A stretch of 64,000 nt of DNA from Atrichornis clamosus. Taxonomy: Eukaryota > Chordata > Aves > Passeriformes > Menuridae. How positions within the stretch are numbered: position 1 is the stretch's first letter; every line of letters begins with the position of its first letter. This document shows positions 21,804 to 34,385 of the stretch, one piece after another. Under the pieces are notes generated by a model. It saw only the letters and a program-made list of their open reading frames with translations, was not told where the DNA came from and did no database searches. The stretch is from assembly GCA_013400975.1 (NCBI GenBank), contig WBMZ01006340.1, positions 124,001-188,000 of the forward strand, given 5' to 3'. A program made the position numbers and the translations under genes.

Positions 21804-24438
21804 ATACAAGAAAGAATCACACCACCCACCAGCAGGTACTCTATAAATACCATGGCAGGGGGTGTCTGCAGAGGAACTGGAGGGATTGACTTCATGGCAT
21901 GCTCACAGCCACAGATGCAGCTTCATTACCATGTAGAGCTCTTGGCTGAAGCCTTGGAGCTGTGCTGAGCTGCTCTGAGCCTGGCCTGGCTGTCCTGCCC
22001 CACAAAGAGAAGAAAAACTATGAACAAGCTCAATTCCTTTCCCTAGGGAACAGGCAGATTGTTGCATTTATATCACAGTGGCACCTCCAGGCATCCCAGC
22101 ACTATAAACTCTGCTTGCAAGATCCCAGATAAGAACACAACACCCAAAATCCTCCCTCAAACATTTGAGGTCTAAGTTGGGCTGAAGAAAGTTGGTGCAG
22201 CTGACCTTCAATATAAACGTGCTGAGCTTTGCAGTGGCTAGAGAAGGGCAAAATTAAAATATTTGGCAAGCTCCACCTGAGATCACCTACCTGATGTGCT
22301 CGCTAGGCAGAGATAAAAGAGGAATCCCAGCAGAACCCTTCACAGGAATCAATTTGGGGGAGAAAGTCATTGCTCTGTGGCTGAATCAGTGCTGGTCAGG
22401 GCCCAAATCTAGTCTGAGCTGCACATAAATCACAGAGCTGGCTCATTTCTGGATCAACATACCCTATACAACAAGGATCAGACCCCAATCCTTTGATTCC
22501 TGTGAGTCCCCCCAAAAATCTCCTATAATGCAGATGGCAGCAATGTTCATTTGAAAGATAAAAAGATATAAAATCACGTAATAGCACGAAGAGACCTGTC
22601 TGTTGAGAAAAATGTTTGGGTTTACTGTTGCAGAGAAAGAACATTGTTACCTGGAGAATGGGCCTAGAGGAAGAGCTGGAATGATGGGAGCTGCTGGCAG
22701 CAGGAGGGGAGGGACACACAGGATGGCTCACAGAAGGCAAAACAGTCTCAGGCACAGGCAGAACCTGCTTGTGGGGGGCCCTGGAGTCACTTGTACCAAC
22801 ATCCTCTGATGACAAGAGCAGCTGCAGGGCTCCGCTGTGGCCTTGGCTGTGTGCAGCTCTGCCCTGCAGCAGCAAAGGGAACAGGAAAACAGGTCCATCT
22901 CCCAGGAGGGCTCGTGGTGCTCCTCAGCCTCACCCTGAGCCTGTGCGTGCCCCAGAAGCACAGAAGAGTTTCGCTTCTCTGCCTCAGAGGGTGAAACAAC
23001 CTCAAGTTCCCAAGCAGAACAAGCTCCAGCCATGGCACAAGCAGGGCCCAGGCTGAGCTGGGACCACAGGGAACCAGGACTAGTTGATCCCAGACTAACA
23101 TCTGGAGCCACCAGAGAGCTTTTTGTCCCTGTCTGGCTCACTGGGAAGAGCTGGCACTGGAATCCCCATGGATTCACCTCAGTGCTCTGCAGACAGGGTG
23201 GTTTCATGGTATTACACAACCCACAAGAACCTTAAAGGCTTAAATGCTCAGCTCAGCCAAAGCTTCAGCAAGTCCCCAGCCTGCTTTAAGGGGAAACAAT
23301 TAAACAGCTCTCAAGCTACCTGTGGAAACCTCTCTTCTGCGTTATCCTCAGGCTTTAACTCGCAGTGTTAAGATGCTCACAGGCTTTAGCTTGCTGATGA
23401 GAGCTAATGGGGTACAACGTGTGGTTCAGCCCTCTCTGAGCACCATACACCTCACCAATGCTCAGTGCTCCAGCTGCCCCCAAAGGCAGGCTCGTGGTCC
23501 CCTTTCCTCAGTAGATGTGTTAGAAAAGGGAAATCAAGCACTTTAGCACAGCATCAGCAGTGCCAAGGGCCAAAGCACAGGCTGGTGCTGCTCCCTTCCC
23601 TGTGGAAGTGTCAAACTAAGCACGCTGCTCCTCCAAACGTGCCCTTCCAAGAGAGAGCTGAACAGGGAAAACTTATTAAAAGGTGATGTACGTGAAATTT
23701 CCCAACATTATGTGTTTATACTCTCACTGGAGCTGTATGACTGAAGATCCTTATTCTGTTATTTCATCTCTTTTAGCAAGAATGCAACTTCAGCCAGAAC
23801 CTCTGCATGCAGATATAAAAACTAGAAGAAGCTTTTGGTGCTCGTGAAGGTTGTTTTTGGTACAGTTATACCTTGGATTAATTCCCACAGTAGCTCTCCG
23901 TGTGTCTCACGTCATGGGACACAGTTCATGGTTTCACCCAGCACCGGCTGATTCAGGCAGGCACAAATGGCTGAAATGCCAGCGCCCAGCACACCGGAGT
24001 GTGAGCCAGGGAGCAAAACACAAGAACTCTGTAATTGCTCTGTAATTCACCTCATCCATGGGCCAGGCACAAAAAGGGCCCAACACAACCGACCAGTTAT
24101 CAAGAACAACTTTTTGACGAAGCCAGATCCACTGTAAAGCATGTCAGCCTCACTTTTCCAACAATTACTCACTGCCTGAAGAGCAACAACGCAGAGAACG
24201 AGGTTCCTCCTGAAGACCAAAACAAACAAACCTTCCCCTACATTCACAGTCTGGCCCAGCTTGAACTGCCTTTCTAGATCCTCTAAGTGAAAAAGAAAGG
24301 AAAGGGAAAAAAATTGCTTACCAAGATGATTAAATAAAATGTTAGCTATTCCAGCTACCCACTGGCTCTGGCTTTGACGTCAGTGCTGAATGCATTAACT
24401 ATATTTGTCGCTCAACTTCTAAAAATATCTAAGGCATT

Positions 24439-24451
24439 AAAAAAAAAAAAA
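24439..24451 (+). repeat. Homopolymer A tract, 13 A
   Basis: Thirteen adenines following GGCATT. Low-complexity sequence. Confidence 0.9.
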
Positions 24452-24742
24452 TAGGGCAGTGCTGGGAGAACTGTAGGTCCTTAAGAGGCACAAAGCCCCT
24501 CCAAAGCCTTCGTGGGGTTCACTGTGCCCCAGCAGCTGTCTGGCTTGTTGCACAGTCCGTGGGATCAGGAAGATGAACATCCAAAGGGAAGGGAATGGGA
24601 TCCTGCTGCACGTCTGCTGTTTAGCCTGTTGGATTGGCAGGGATGCCCAAGGTGTTTGAAGCATTTCCCCTCTTACTCAGCTTCCCAAACTGATGACCAA
24701 TGTATCTGGTATGTTGGAACAAATAATCCATATTTTTATTGG

Positions 24743-24766
24743 ATAATAATAATATATAATAATATT
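24743..24766 (+). repeat. AAT/TA microsatellite
   Basis: Repeated ATA and AAT units interrupted by a short TATATA. A small, AT-only simple repeat. Confidence 0.85.
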
Positions 24767-25764
24767 TTACATTACTAGAGAGAAGAAAATTCTCTTTAAA
24801 TGATGTAACAGAATCATGTGTGGAGTTTAGGACCAGCCTTGTTCTTTAGCAGTCTCTTCCAACTTTTTTCACCTTTTAGCAAGCTCCTTCTGCTCTCAAA
24901 GGGTGCTGTGGACACTACAGGTGCCACTTCAAAAAGAGAGCAGTCAAGGCGGAACAAACACTGGAGTAAAGCCTAAAGCAGCTATTTGCTTTTGTTCTTT
25001 GTCAGAGAGAGCACCTGGAGAGTCAAACATCCCTCACCCCCTCTCCACAGCTTGCTCAGAGTCAGGCTGCTGCTTAAATCCAGAATTCCCGAAGGGGTTG
25101 TTGCAGGGTGGTAAATACCTGAGCAGGGAAATCAGCTGCACAGGCTGGGCTGTTGTCAGCTGCTCCAGGGTAGATGCAGTAGAATAAAGAAAAAGGGCCA
25201 GAAAACTTTGGCTACAAGACAAAACCAAGGGGAAATAAGTCTGGGGTTTGTTTAAAGTTGCGAAAAGCAAACTGCATGGACAACTTTTACTGTTCGTGTT
25301 TGTGCAGGCCCTGATCCAACGAAGCCTGCACCTAACCCCAGGAATAAATCCTGCTGGCTGAAGTGTGTTACTGATATTTCACTGATCAGGGACAGAGTTG
25401 AGCTGGTGCTCTGGACTTGTGACAGACCTGGAGCACGGTGAGTTGTTATAAAGAGGCACTTGGGTTACCTGAAGTCCCTTCCTGGTGCTGTGCCTGTGGC
25501 TCATGAAGAGGAAGGTTTGCTTCACTATTGACTTCTTACTCTGCCAGAATTTGCAGGGGAAAAATAGTGGCAAGAAACAGAAAAATCAAGGATTTAATGC
25601 CTGCATTTGGAGGGACCATTTTAATTGAGTTGCTGGATCCTGAAAGAACACCCAGGCACAGTGACTCTGCAAACTCCCATAACCAAAGTCCTGGTACTGC
25701 ACATCAGACAAGTCAGTGAAGGAGCAGAAACAACATCACAGCTCTTCAGTACCTTATTAATTTC

Positions 25765-25958
25765 TGTGAGGGTGGGGAGGCCCTGGCACAGGGTGCCCAG
25801 AGAAGCTGTGGCTGCCCCTGGATGCCTGGAAGTGTCCAAGGCCAGGTTGGACGGGGCGTGGAGCACCCTGGGATAGTGGAAGGTGTCCCTGCCCATGGCA
25901 GGGGGTGGCACTGGACGGGCTTTAAGGTCCTTTCCCACCCAAACCACTCTGTGATTCC
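25765..25958 (+). mobile_element. CR1 LINE 3' fragment, sense orientation
   Basis: Sense CR1: GTGAGGGTGGGGAGGCCCTG, GCCCAGAGAAGCTGTGGC, CATGGCAGGGGGTGG and the tail TTTCCCACCCAAACCACTCT with GTGATTCC. A five-base insertion after GGCTGCCCC disrupts the usual CATCCCTGGAAGTGTCC block. It belongs to the CATGGGCAGGGACA subfamily and is truncated to about 195 bp. Confidence 0.95.
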
Positions 25959-27179
25959 ATCAGTCTGCAGCAGTAGAGACCAAACACCACGGGGATGAAG
26001 TGACACCAGCGACAGCACAGAGAGCAAAACCTATTTGCACAAAACCATGGGTGGTTCAAGGTTGCAAACCACCCAACGTGGAAAGCTTTAATGGGAGGAT
26101 AGATGGATAAAAGATATTTACATTACCATCTGGAACCTTTAATTTTGTTCCAGCCTCCAAACTGCTGACTCCCTTCACCTGAGCCCTGTCAGAGCCGTGT
26201 CACCTCGCCCTGACACTTCTCCTTCCCTATTGTGTGAGATTAGCATATGTCCAATCTGCTGAAGGTTAGGGAAGGAATTTCTCACTTAGAAAGGTTAATA
26301 AACAAAGAAGTCCTGCAGTAACAATACAGCCATTGTGTGAAAACTTAATTGGATCAGCAATGCACCCAATGTGCCAACACAGGGACAAACCTGCAAAAGG
26401 ATTGTTTAATCTCAGCCCTAGGTCACGGCCTAAATGAGCGCCTTGCAACAGAAACTGCTTCTAATTGCACTGAGAAGCTACAATATGTTGGAAATAAAAG
26501 TTGTTGGGAGCTGTCTCTTATTTTTAAAGCAAAAAGTTACTCCTTTTGAGATTCAAACAACTCAGACAAATATCAGCTGTAATATTCTTTAAAATAATGC
26601 ATTTTAGCAAAGAAAGGCTCTTTCTAAAAACAAAACCAGTGCTTATCCAATGACAGCCTGTTTGCAATGAGATTAGACTGCTGAGTGCAGGAATAAATCC
26701 ACCAAAGCAGGGACAGCAGAGAGAAGCTCTGGAGATCACTCACCCCAATCTCCCCACACAATAGTGGGGGACACTTAACACACAAAGGACAACATTAACA
26801 ATTTCATATTTTCAAAACAACTGTGAACGAGTTGATTTTTCTTGGAAATGTCACAGTGAGCCAACATACTCCAGGAAAGCTGAAAGTCCAGTGAAGCTGC
26901 AGCAGTGTTTAACTGGAGAGGAAAATTTCCCTCCTCAACCCTCACTCAAGAGCAGCCCCTGTGGAACTCAATTTACAGCACTGCTTGAGCAACCCAACCT
27001 CACTTTGAAGCACAATGGAGCCTCCTCATCAAAGCAACTCATTTCAACCAAGGGGAGCAAACTGCTAAAAAAAGGTGTTTCTGGATGCCTTGATTGTAAT
27101 TAGGAAAATTTAAAATTAAAGAGGAGCTGACACTGACAGGCTGATGATGTGCCACGGCCACACCTGCTGGAGCTCTGCA
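25959..27179. other. AT-rich unique DNA with possible regulatory motifs
   Basis: No gene or transposon was recognised. From 26,210 to 26,620 the sequence is AT-rich and carries a forkhead-like ATAAACA (26298-26304) running into ACAAAG, and an inverted pair of SOX-type cores, ACAAT (26321-26325) and ATTGT (26332-26336), six bases apart. Regulatory function is only a hypothesis. Confidence 0.45.
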
Positions 27180-27273
27180 GATACTATATGTAGTATACTA
27201 TATACACACACTACATCATAAATACGATAATGCGAATATCTAAATAGTAGATCCTATAGTAATATCTACTATT
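27180..27273. repeat. AT-rich palindromic tract
   Basis: A low-GC stretch with several short palindromes: TAGTATACTA at 27191-27200, and a hairpin with arms AATAGTAGA (27243-27251) and TCTACTATT (27265-27273), a 9-bp stem and 13-base loop. It abuts the CR1 fragment that follows and may be a decayed AT microsatellite. Confidence 0.75.
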
Positions 27274-27278
27274 GGCAC

Positions 27279-27420
27279 CCCCAAGGCTGCCAGAGCTCGA
27301 GGAGGGTTTGGACAACGCTCTCAGGCACAGGGTGGGATTGCTGGGATGCCTGTGCAGGGCTGGGAGTTGGACTGGATGATCCTGGCGGGTCCCTTCCCAC
27401 TCAGAGTATCCTGTGACCCT
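27279..27420 (+). mobile_element. CR1 LINE 3' fragment, sense orientation, short
   Basis: Sense CR1 tail: AGGCTGCCAGAGCTC, TTTGGACAACGCTCTCAGG, GGGTGGGATTGCTGGGATG, GTTGGACTGGATGATCCTGG, then a degenerate end AGAGTATCCTGTGACC. It is the same subfamily as 5738-6157. It is only about 140 bp and begins right beside the AT-rich palindromic tract. Confidence 0.9.
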
Positions 27421-28394
27421 GTACTACACAGTATTTACTGAAAGGACCAAAGTTCTACAGGCATCACATGCAAAGGATGCTTCTAAAGTGACCACAGGAG
27501 CAAAGCAGCACACAAAATGACATTCTCTTCCCACACGCATGGAGAATTATACATTTCATAGTGACTAGGAGGGAGTATTTCTGTTGTTTGCAGTTTCTGT
27601 GGTTTCCTCCATCTCTGGGCAAGGAAATCCATTTTGATGCAGGATTAGCAAAATGGCAGCTCCCCCTGGGAGAAACCATTCACAGTTACAAATACCAGAG
27701 CAGTGACATTTCCCATCAAATCACTCCTCCGAGGGCTGAGAGCAGGAATGCTGAGTGGCAGGAAGAAGGAGCCAGTGAAAAGCCTCTGCTTGGAGCGTGC
27801 TCACAGCCAGACACTGCTCCCAGGTATCCATGCAGAACGGGCACAGCTCCCTGAAGGCTTGGGCAGATCTGTAATCATCAGGACAGATATTCCAGGGCCA
27901 CAAGTGTGGTGTAGGCGCAACCTCTGTGTGGGTATAGACATCTTTACAGCACAGCTGCAATATTTTCTTTATGCAAAGGCACCATAAAGTGCCAGTAGAT
28001 TGACACCAAAAAGCCATCCCACAGCCCCAGAGCCTCTGTCTGTCCACGCCTCAGGTCCTGTAGCAACATCAATTTCTCTCTCTCCTTCCAGAAACTCCAG
28101 ACTGTTTTCCACGTGCTGGCTGGATGGCAGCAATGCTCCAGCACTCAGGAGTCAAGATCCAGGTTTGTTAGACTCTGTCCCAAAAGGGATGATGCCACTG
28201 TCCCCCAGTTTCCCTCTGTTGTGTGGCTTTTTGTTACCTAACCCTCTCAGAAAGCTTTCCGGGCTTATTCCTTAGCTCTAGTTCAGAGCAAACCCCACCT
28301 GGGCATGGAAGGGTCCCCCTTGGAAGCCCATCCTGCACAGTCCACACTGGGTTTGCTGCCACTGGCCCATCCCTGCACAAATGGCCCATCCCAG
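27421..28394. other. Unique non-coding DNA
   Basis: No gene or classifiable repeat was recognised in this kilobase. Composition is ordinary and CpG is sparse. Confidence 0.55.
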
Positions 28395-28505
28395 AACATG
28401 GTGAGCTGGGAGGAACCCACAGGGACCATCAAGTCCCACTCCTGGCCCCACACAGGACACCCCAAGGGTCACACCATGTGCCCAACAGGGCTGCAGCATC
28501 TCACC
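28395..28505 (-). mobile_element. CR1 LINE 3' fragment, old and partial
   Basis: On the plus strand GTGAGCTGGGAGGAACCCAC is followed by GGACCATCAAGTCCCACTCC and ACACAGGACACCCCAAGGG, then CACACCATGTGCCC. This is the antisense tail region of the CR1 subfamily with CAGACACCCCAA-type sequence. The ATTCTATGA end is not preserved. About 110 bp remain. Confidence 0.72.
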
Positions 28506-31045
28506 CAGTAACCCCATTCCTGCCCAAACATTTCCCCTGTGTTCCCCCACCCCATCCTGCCTGGGGAGGGTTTGCCCAGCACACTCCTCGTGAGGCACAG
28601 ACCTTTAGAGACACTCAAGACACAAATTCCTGAAGTCCAGCTGCCTACTAAGCAACATGGTCCAAACATAATCAACATCGGAAAGAAAATCCAGAGCAGG
28701 AGCATGGGTTGGATGCAGAAGGGAAAGTGAGGTGGGAAATGCCTGGTCCTGGCTGTGATTTTAGGCCGAGTCAGGGAGAACCAGAGTCCATGAGGATTCT
28801 CTCCCACGTGGGGTGTTGTGTGCCCAAACACTGCTGAGCACCCCCAGCCCCTCTCTGCACCCTCCTGCTACAGCACTGCCCCTGCATCCTCGGGGTGAGG
28901 AGAGTGATCCAGTTTCTGCAGGGACAGCACTGCCCTCTCTGCTGTCTCTGCTCCAGTGGATAAACCCCCCAACACACACACCACAGCCTGACCCCCTCCC
29001 TGCCCCAGCCCACGGCCATCACAGGGCTGTCACCACTCCCCTCTCCCCAGCACCTCCCTTCTGCCAGCCGTGAGAGCACTCATCCTCCCTCTTCCATCTT
29101 CCAGCCTGAATTATTCATCGGTGTTCAGCAGTGGTGCAGAAGTACAGACAGAGGAGGAACCCAGAGACACTTTGGGAAGCTGTCGTCCCATTCCCAGCTG
29201 CAGGTTCCCCGGGGCTGGGCTCCATGCACTGTAATGAGCTCTGGAAGTACCTCAGGATTCAGTCCCCAGCCCCAGGGGGAAAGGAACCAGCACAAGAGCA
29301 GCTCTAATGGTGCAGCACACAGGCAGTGATCAAAAACTCCTGCTGAATATGGAGGAGAGGAGATATATGCTCGCACATAAAACATAAATGCTCTCACACA
29401 TCAATATTGATGTTTCCCAGTTCCCACAGAACCAGACCAAGGATAATTACATGCAATTTTTATGCTGCCTCTAACATACTTCAGTCTCTGAACATCAAAG
29501 CCCAGGGTAGGTAATGCTACAAGTTGCCAGGAATATCATGGATCAAAATGGAGCTCGTGGAGAGAAGCAATGGGTGGCAAGGTGGGGGACTGCAGCAGCC
29601 TTTCAACGCTGCAGGTGCTGCTGTGGTGACAACGGGAATCATGGAGGTGATCACAGGCTGAGACCAATTATCCCCGTGTCCAAGCCCAGCGCCCTTGCTG
29701 GAGGCTGGAAGGGCAGGGGGAGCTGGCTGAGAGCCTGCTGGGATATCAGCAAAGCTGCGGGATTTCAGCAAAGCCGTGTGCGGCTCCGGAGCCAAGCAGA
29801 GAAACACCTTCAGGAACCCCCCAGGTGCCAGGGAGCAGGAGCAGATCCGTGGCCGGGCATGGAGCAGTGTAGCAGCGGGAGGAGCTGGAGGCAGACCCCT
29901 TCCCAGCCTCCCATCGCCAGCACAGAGCGAGGGTTGCTGCAGTGCCTCGGGGGAGCCCTGCTGAAAGCTTTTATGGAGCTGGCACTTTTCCACACCACCT
30001 CCATCCTGGAGACAGGCACACCCCCAGCTTCAGACCGTAAGTGCCTCTAAATCAGAGGCTGGGAAACATTTTCCACAGCCTTGGGAGATAAATGTAGGCT
30101 TTCCCTTGTCGATGCAGCTGGTAAACAAGTCCTTCCTGTCTTCAGGCCATGAGAGCACCTTCACCTGTGGCTGCACAAAAGCAGGGATCCCGCAAAACAC
30201 GGCTCCAAGCACACCACACCCAGCTCCTGCAGCCGCCTCCCCGCGCCGCAGCTTCCCAGGGAGCACTGAGGGATGGGATCACACACACAGCCTAGACCGA
30301 CTGCCCCCAGGCCCCTCTCTTCCTTCCAAGGCCAATCCAATTCCCAGCTAACACCACCCAGGTCTCCCCGTCCCAGGGACGCGGCTACGAGCTGCACCCG
30401 GAGTTGTAGCGTGAGGCGAAAGTGAGCGCGCAATTTAAGGTTTTCCCTTGAATGACAGTTTTAATGAAAGACATCTCAGCGCTTAGAAAATCAGCATAAA
30501 TGATCAGTTGCTAATCTTGTTCTCCCAGTAACTCTGGGAAGTCAAAAATAGACCAGGCAGAATAAACTGGGGGCTGAAAACGGGGGTGGGCATGGAAGTG
30601 GGGGTATGTTTTGCTCCTCTTTCGGAGAGCTCACATAGCAATTGCCACTGATTTAAAAACCCACTTTTTTTACAAAAGGCACGATTTGCTGAACACCAGT
30701 GTTGAACAATAGTGGGGGCTGACTCCAGGCTCGGCAGAGGGAGTTGGATCAGTCACTTTTCGTGCATCTCTGCAGTCTCTGAACTCCTACACCCAGCACA
30801 GCCTGCAGACCCTGCACATCCCCGCCATCACCCACAGCCTTTATCCCAACCTGAAGAACCACCATGCTCAGGAAATCCCTGGACCAGAAACTTTGCAGGA
30901 TGGGATCAGATAGGAACAGGGAGGGATGAGTGGATGACACAGATTTTCTACCCCAAAATGAGCACAAAGCCATGAGATCCCCAGTTCAAGACAAACACCA
31001 AGAGGACAGCTCTGCATTCACTGGCCAGAGCTCTTTCTGTACACA
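28506..31045. other. Unique GC-moderate DNA
   Basis: No gene was recognised. Part of 28.8-29.1 kb is CT-rich on the plus strand, which keeps several frames open by chance. The stretch 30,240-30,430 has a small CpG cluster (ACGCGG, CTACGAG, GAGCGCGC). There are no splice-bounded exon-like frames. Confidence 0.55.
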
Positions 31046-31147
31046 CAGAATTCCAGACTGGTTTGGGTTGGAAGAGACCTTAAAGCTCATCTCATTCCAA
31101 CCCCCTGCCATGGGGGGACACCTCCCACTAGACCAGATTGCTCTGGT
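31046..31147 (-). mobile_element. CR1 LINE 3' fragment, about 100 bp
   Basis: The antisense tail CAGACTGGTTTGGGTTGGA is followed by AGCTCATCTCATTCCAACCC, a deleted CCATGGGGGGACACC block and CACTAGACCAGATTGCTC, where it stops. It is a strongly 5'-truncated insertion. Confidence 0.92.
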
Positions 31148-31489
31148 CATTAATGCTTTGGACTAAAGACCTGGAGAAAACATTTCCTTTCCTGTTCCCA
31201 GGGCCCTGCTCGGGTCCAGGCTGACACTCCCCACTTTACAAGGCCAACAAGGCACCCTTTCTTCGACTTCAACTTTTCCATCTCTTCTGTTCTACTCAAA
31301 ATCTAACCCTGGCTCTGTCACCATGGCATCTGAGCTGCCAGTGGCAAACTATTAATCTTTACAGCATAAGGAGGGACAATTTTGACATCAATATATGACT
31401 TGTAATAGCTGCTGTCTTCATGATAGCACCTTTTTAGTACTTCTTTTCATTTCTGTACTTTTTTATGAGGCTATTTTCTTTATTAGTGC

Positions 31490-31560
31490 ATTTTTATAGC
31501 TTGCGCAACACCTTAAGTGCCTCCAAGAAGGTGCTTTATAAATAAAATTTTAATAAGATT
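31490..31560 (+). repeat. Possible ancient amniote LINE/SINE 3' tail
   Basis: The sequence AAGGTGCTTTATAAATAAA followed by TTTTAATAAG resembles the conserved 3' end of old amniote L2/L3/MIR-like elements (GCGCTTTATAAATAAA-type). Only about 40 bp are convincing, so the family cannot be named. Confidence 0.35.
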
Positions 31561-33622
31561 AAGGATTTAAGTCCAAGAAAAAAACCTACTTTGCCAAGTT
31601 ATGAATCACATGGTCCCCGTTTCATACCCTTCTTGTTTGTGCATGTCCTCATATGCCCACAGGTTATTAGTTTTGGTGCCATCCTTCTGGCAAAGCAGCT
31701 GGAATCTCAGCAGATCTCCATATTTCAGATGGATAGCTAACAGGACTTTTGGAGAGGTTATATTTCTTATTTTCTGCACATTTCAGAGATGAGTTTCAAA
31801 ACTATAACACTTTATATCACTTCGGTCGAGGCTTCTTTAAAATTTAATGGCACCTGAGCCACCAATTATCTGCAGGCAACAGGATAGAGAAGCAACACAG
31901 CCCAGCAGGCCAGAGGGGTTATAGAAACCTTCTGCTCCTGCGGCAATTTTATTTTCACTGGCACCAGGGAAAGAGGAAAATTAGGGCTGGACAACCCTGG
32001 ATCACTGAGTTATCATTAAAGGTGCAGCTACAGAGTAAAGCAAGAAGGACCAGACGTGGGGCTGAGCCTCTTCTCCAACACACACTTCCAAATTACAAGT
32101 GAAACTCTGGCTCTCAGAGGAAATACAGCTCTTGTTGGTTTTAACCCAGGAGAAAAGGCCTTAAACAGTGGAGTCTTGCACTCAGCAGAAAGACCTGGCA
32201 CTCCTGCTGCCTTCCCTGGATCCCACAGCACGTGACTTTCACAGCTCACCCTCAGGGAAAACTGCAGAGCTTTTTTTCCCGTCTTTCCAAAGCAGCTTCA
32301 GCAGCTTTACCTATCAAACCAACAGGCACATCTCTGTCACTGTGGAAAGACAACAGGCAGCCTCAACGTGATGCTACAGCATCACTGGAGTGACAAACTG
32401 GCCACCTTCCAACAGCTCATCGTGGGACACCACAGCAGCCCCAGAAACCCAGCATGGCCCACAGCCCACCCAAAGTTTTACACACAAATGACACAAAAGA
32501 AACCCCACGAAACCTCCATTCTCAAGAGATACAACAGCCAAAGACCTCAACCAGATACCTGCTGTTGCCTGCTTTTCTCAGGGAGGAGGAATTCAGCAGC
32601 AAACACATCTTCAGCCACAAAGGTGATGCCAGAGCCTGAATCCCAGCCAGCACCGACCTCTCTTTTTGGCCTCCGGGGAGAGGCTGCTGTTCCTCCTCTG
32701 CCTTTTTCAACCTTCCCCTCACTCACCTGGTCCCAGGACTGTGAACAGGGTTTGAGACACCTGGCAAAGATCAGCTCCAGGCTGTTTCCCACCTGGTAGT
32801 TGGGCCAAAGGTGCCCCAAGGCCTTCAATCAAAACCTCTCCTGGTAAACTCAGGGATTTCTCATTTTTCCATCAGTGCTCCCCTCACTCTCAGACGTTTA
32901 TCTAATGAATGGGATCTTTCACCAGAATTCCTGGGGAAAAGGCAGGTGCTGCATTGACAAAATAAGTTCTTCCTTGAAACCATCTCTGCTTGTTGATTTG
33001 AAAGGAAGTTGTTAAAGCACCACAGGGGCCAAGATTTCAGGACAAATACATCACTTGGGTTTCACAGGTGGCCAGACAGGACATGTGACCAGGACAGCAG
33101 CATCCCAGGGGTGGTGGCACCCTGGGAATGGCTCAGTGCCTGAATGGAAGCAGCACATTCCATCTACACAAACACTTTGATCTCCTCCATACCACTCTGC
33201 TGCAAAATCCTACTTCAGTTCTGAATCCAAGAGCCTCGCAGAACCTAAAGTTCCTTTGTTTCTCAGAATGCACCTTCCAAGCCCCATGAAATGAGCCATC
33301 TGTGTATCAGCAGCAAAGACCTTTGGCACATGGAGTCCTTTCCAGGGATGGTCCGTAACTGCTTGTCAGAAATACCATCATCAGCCCACTTTGTATTAAT
33401 CAGGGCTATTCACAAAAGAAAAGCAATTTCTCCCTGATCCCTTCAGGTAATTATATTTTGCCCTGAAGCATGAGATTTTATTATGTTTAGTCCCATTTTA
33501 TTTAGAGCCTGAAGAGAGACCACGAAGTCTCAGATAGGAGTGATAAAAGGAGATGATGCTCAAGCCCAGCCTTCTGCAAGTCAGCATCTGACCTAAGTTA
33601 AAATCATTCAAGTACAATAGGG

Positions 33623-33633
33623 AAAAAAAAAAA
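33623..33633 (+). repeat. Homopolymer A tract, 11 A
   Basis: Eleven adenines after GGG. Low-complexity sequence. Confidence 0.85.
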
Positions 33634-34188
33634 GAAGTCCTTCAGATTTTTATCTATTTGAAGAGGGCAGGAGTGCTGGCTGAATCATGAACTCTTGGGA
33701 ATACGAATGCCTCCCGAAGGAAAGAGGGCTTTATTGTCAATGTTCTTTAAAAAGAAAAGAATGTTTCATGTGGGTGTGTGCTGTTGTTTTTTTCCACTGT
33801 AGAGCAAGTGTCCCATCTTATTTCTCAAATGGTCTTTTCTTTGTTGATGCCTCATCTATTAATAATCCTTCACTGGAAGGGGAAAGGAAAAAGCAAGCTT
33901 CTGTCAGACATACAAGCTGTTAGTCTGGGATGGACAAAAATAAACCAAAGCAGCACAATTAGCTGCACCACAGGTCACTTGTCTGGAGTTCTTACTGGTT
34001 ATAACCATAACCTTACTGAACTTTCCTTATGAAACATGGAGTTGGACAGTGCTCGGGATCCACGAGTGTCCTGGAGACTTGGAGGAAATTTAGAAAGGAA
34101 AGGAAAGTTTCCTGAACCACCTGCTGCATCAGTATCTTCTGCTTGGGTCCAAGAATATATTTTGGTCTTGAAAACATAAAGGAACAAG

Positions 34189-34385
34189 ATCATAGAATCA
34201 CTGAATTGTTTGGGGTGGAAAGGACCTTAAATCTTATCCAGTCCCACCCCCTGCATGGGCAGGGACACCTGCCACTATCCCAGGTTGCTCCAAGCTCCAT
34301 CCAACCTGGCCTTGGACACTTCCAGGGATCTAGGGGCAGCCACAGCTGCTCTGCACCCTGTGCCAGGTCCTGCCCACCCTCATCC
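34189..34385 (-). mobile_element. CR1 LINE 3' fragment
   Basis: The antisense tail CATAGAATCACTGAATTGTT is followed by GGAAAGGACC, CCCCTGCATGGGCAGGGACA, TATCCCAGGTTGCTCCAAGC and CTTCCAGGGATCTAGGGGC. It stops after a mutated CTGCCCACCCTCATCCTGCC. Small insertions and deletions (a lost CC in the CATGGGCAGG block, CTA inserted after GGGAT) mark it as moderately old. Confidence 0.93.

Larger units (their letters stand above)
20187..25764. other. CR1-free unique DNA, second part
   Basis: No gene was recognised. The stretch 20,340-20,660 is GC-rich with about 19 CpG in 340 bp, a borderline CpG cluster well below the island at 51.5 kb. An A-rich tract lies at 21.77 kb, A13 at 24.44 kb and an AAT-rich microsatellite at 24.74 kb. 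The remainder is ordinary unique sequence. Confidence 0.55.
31148..34188. other. Unique AT-richer DNA
   Basis: No gene was recognised. From 31.34 to 31.58 kb the DNA is AT-rich and ends in a possible ancient repeat tail, listed separately. An A11 run lies at 33623-33633. Between 33.4 and 33.6 kb it is again AT-rich. Confidence 0.55.
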
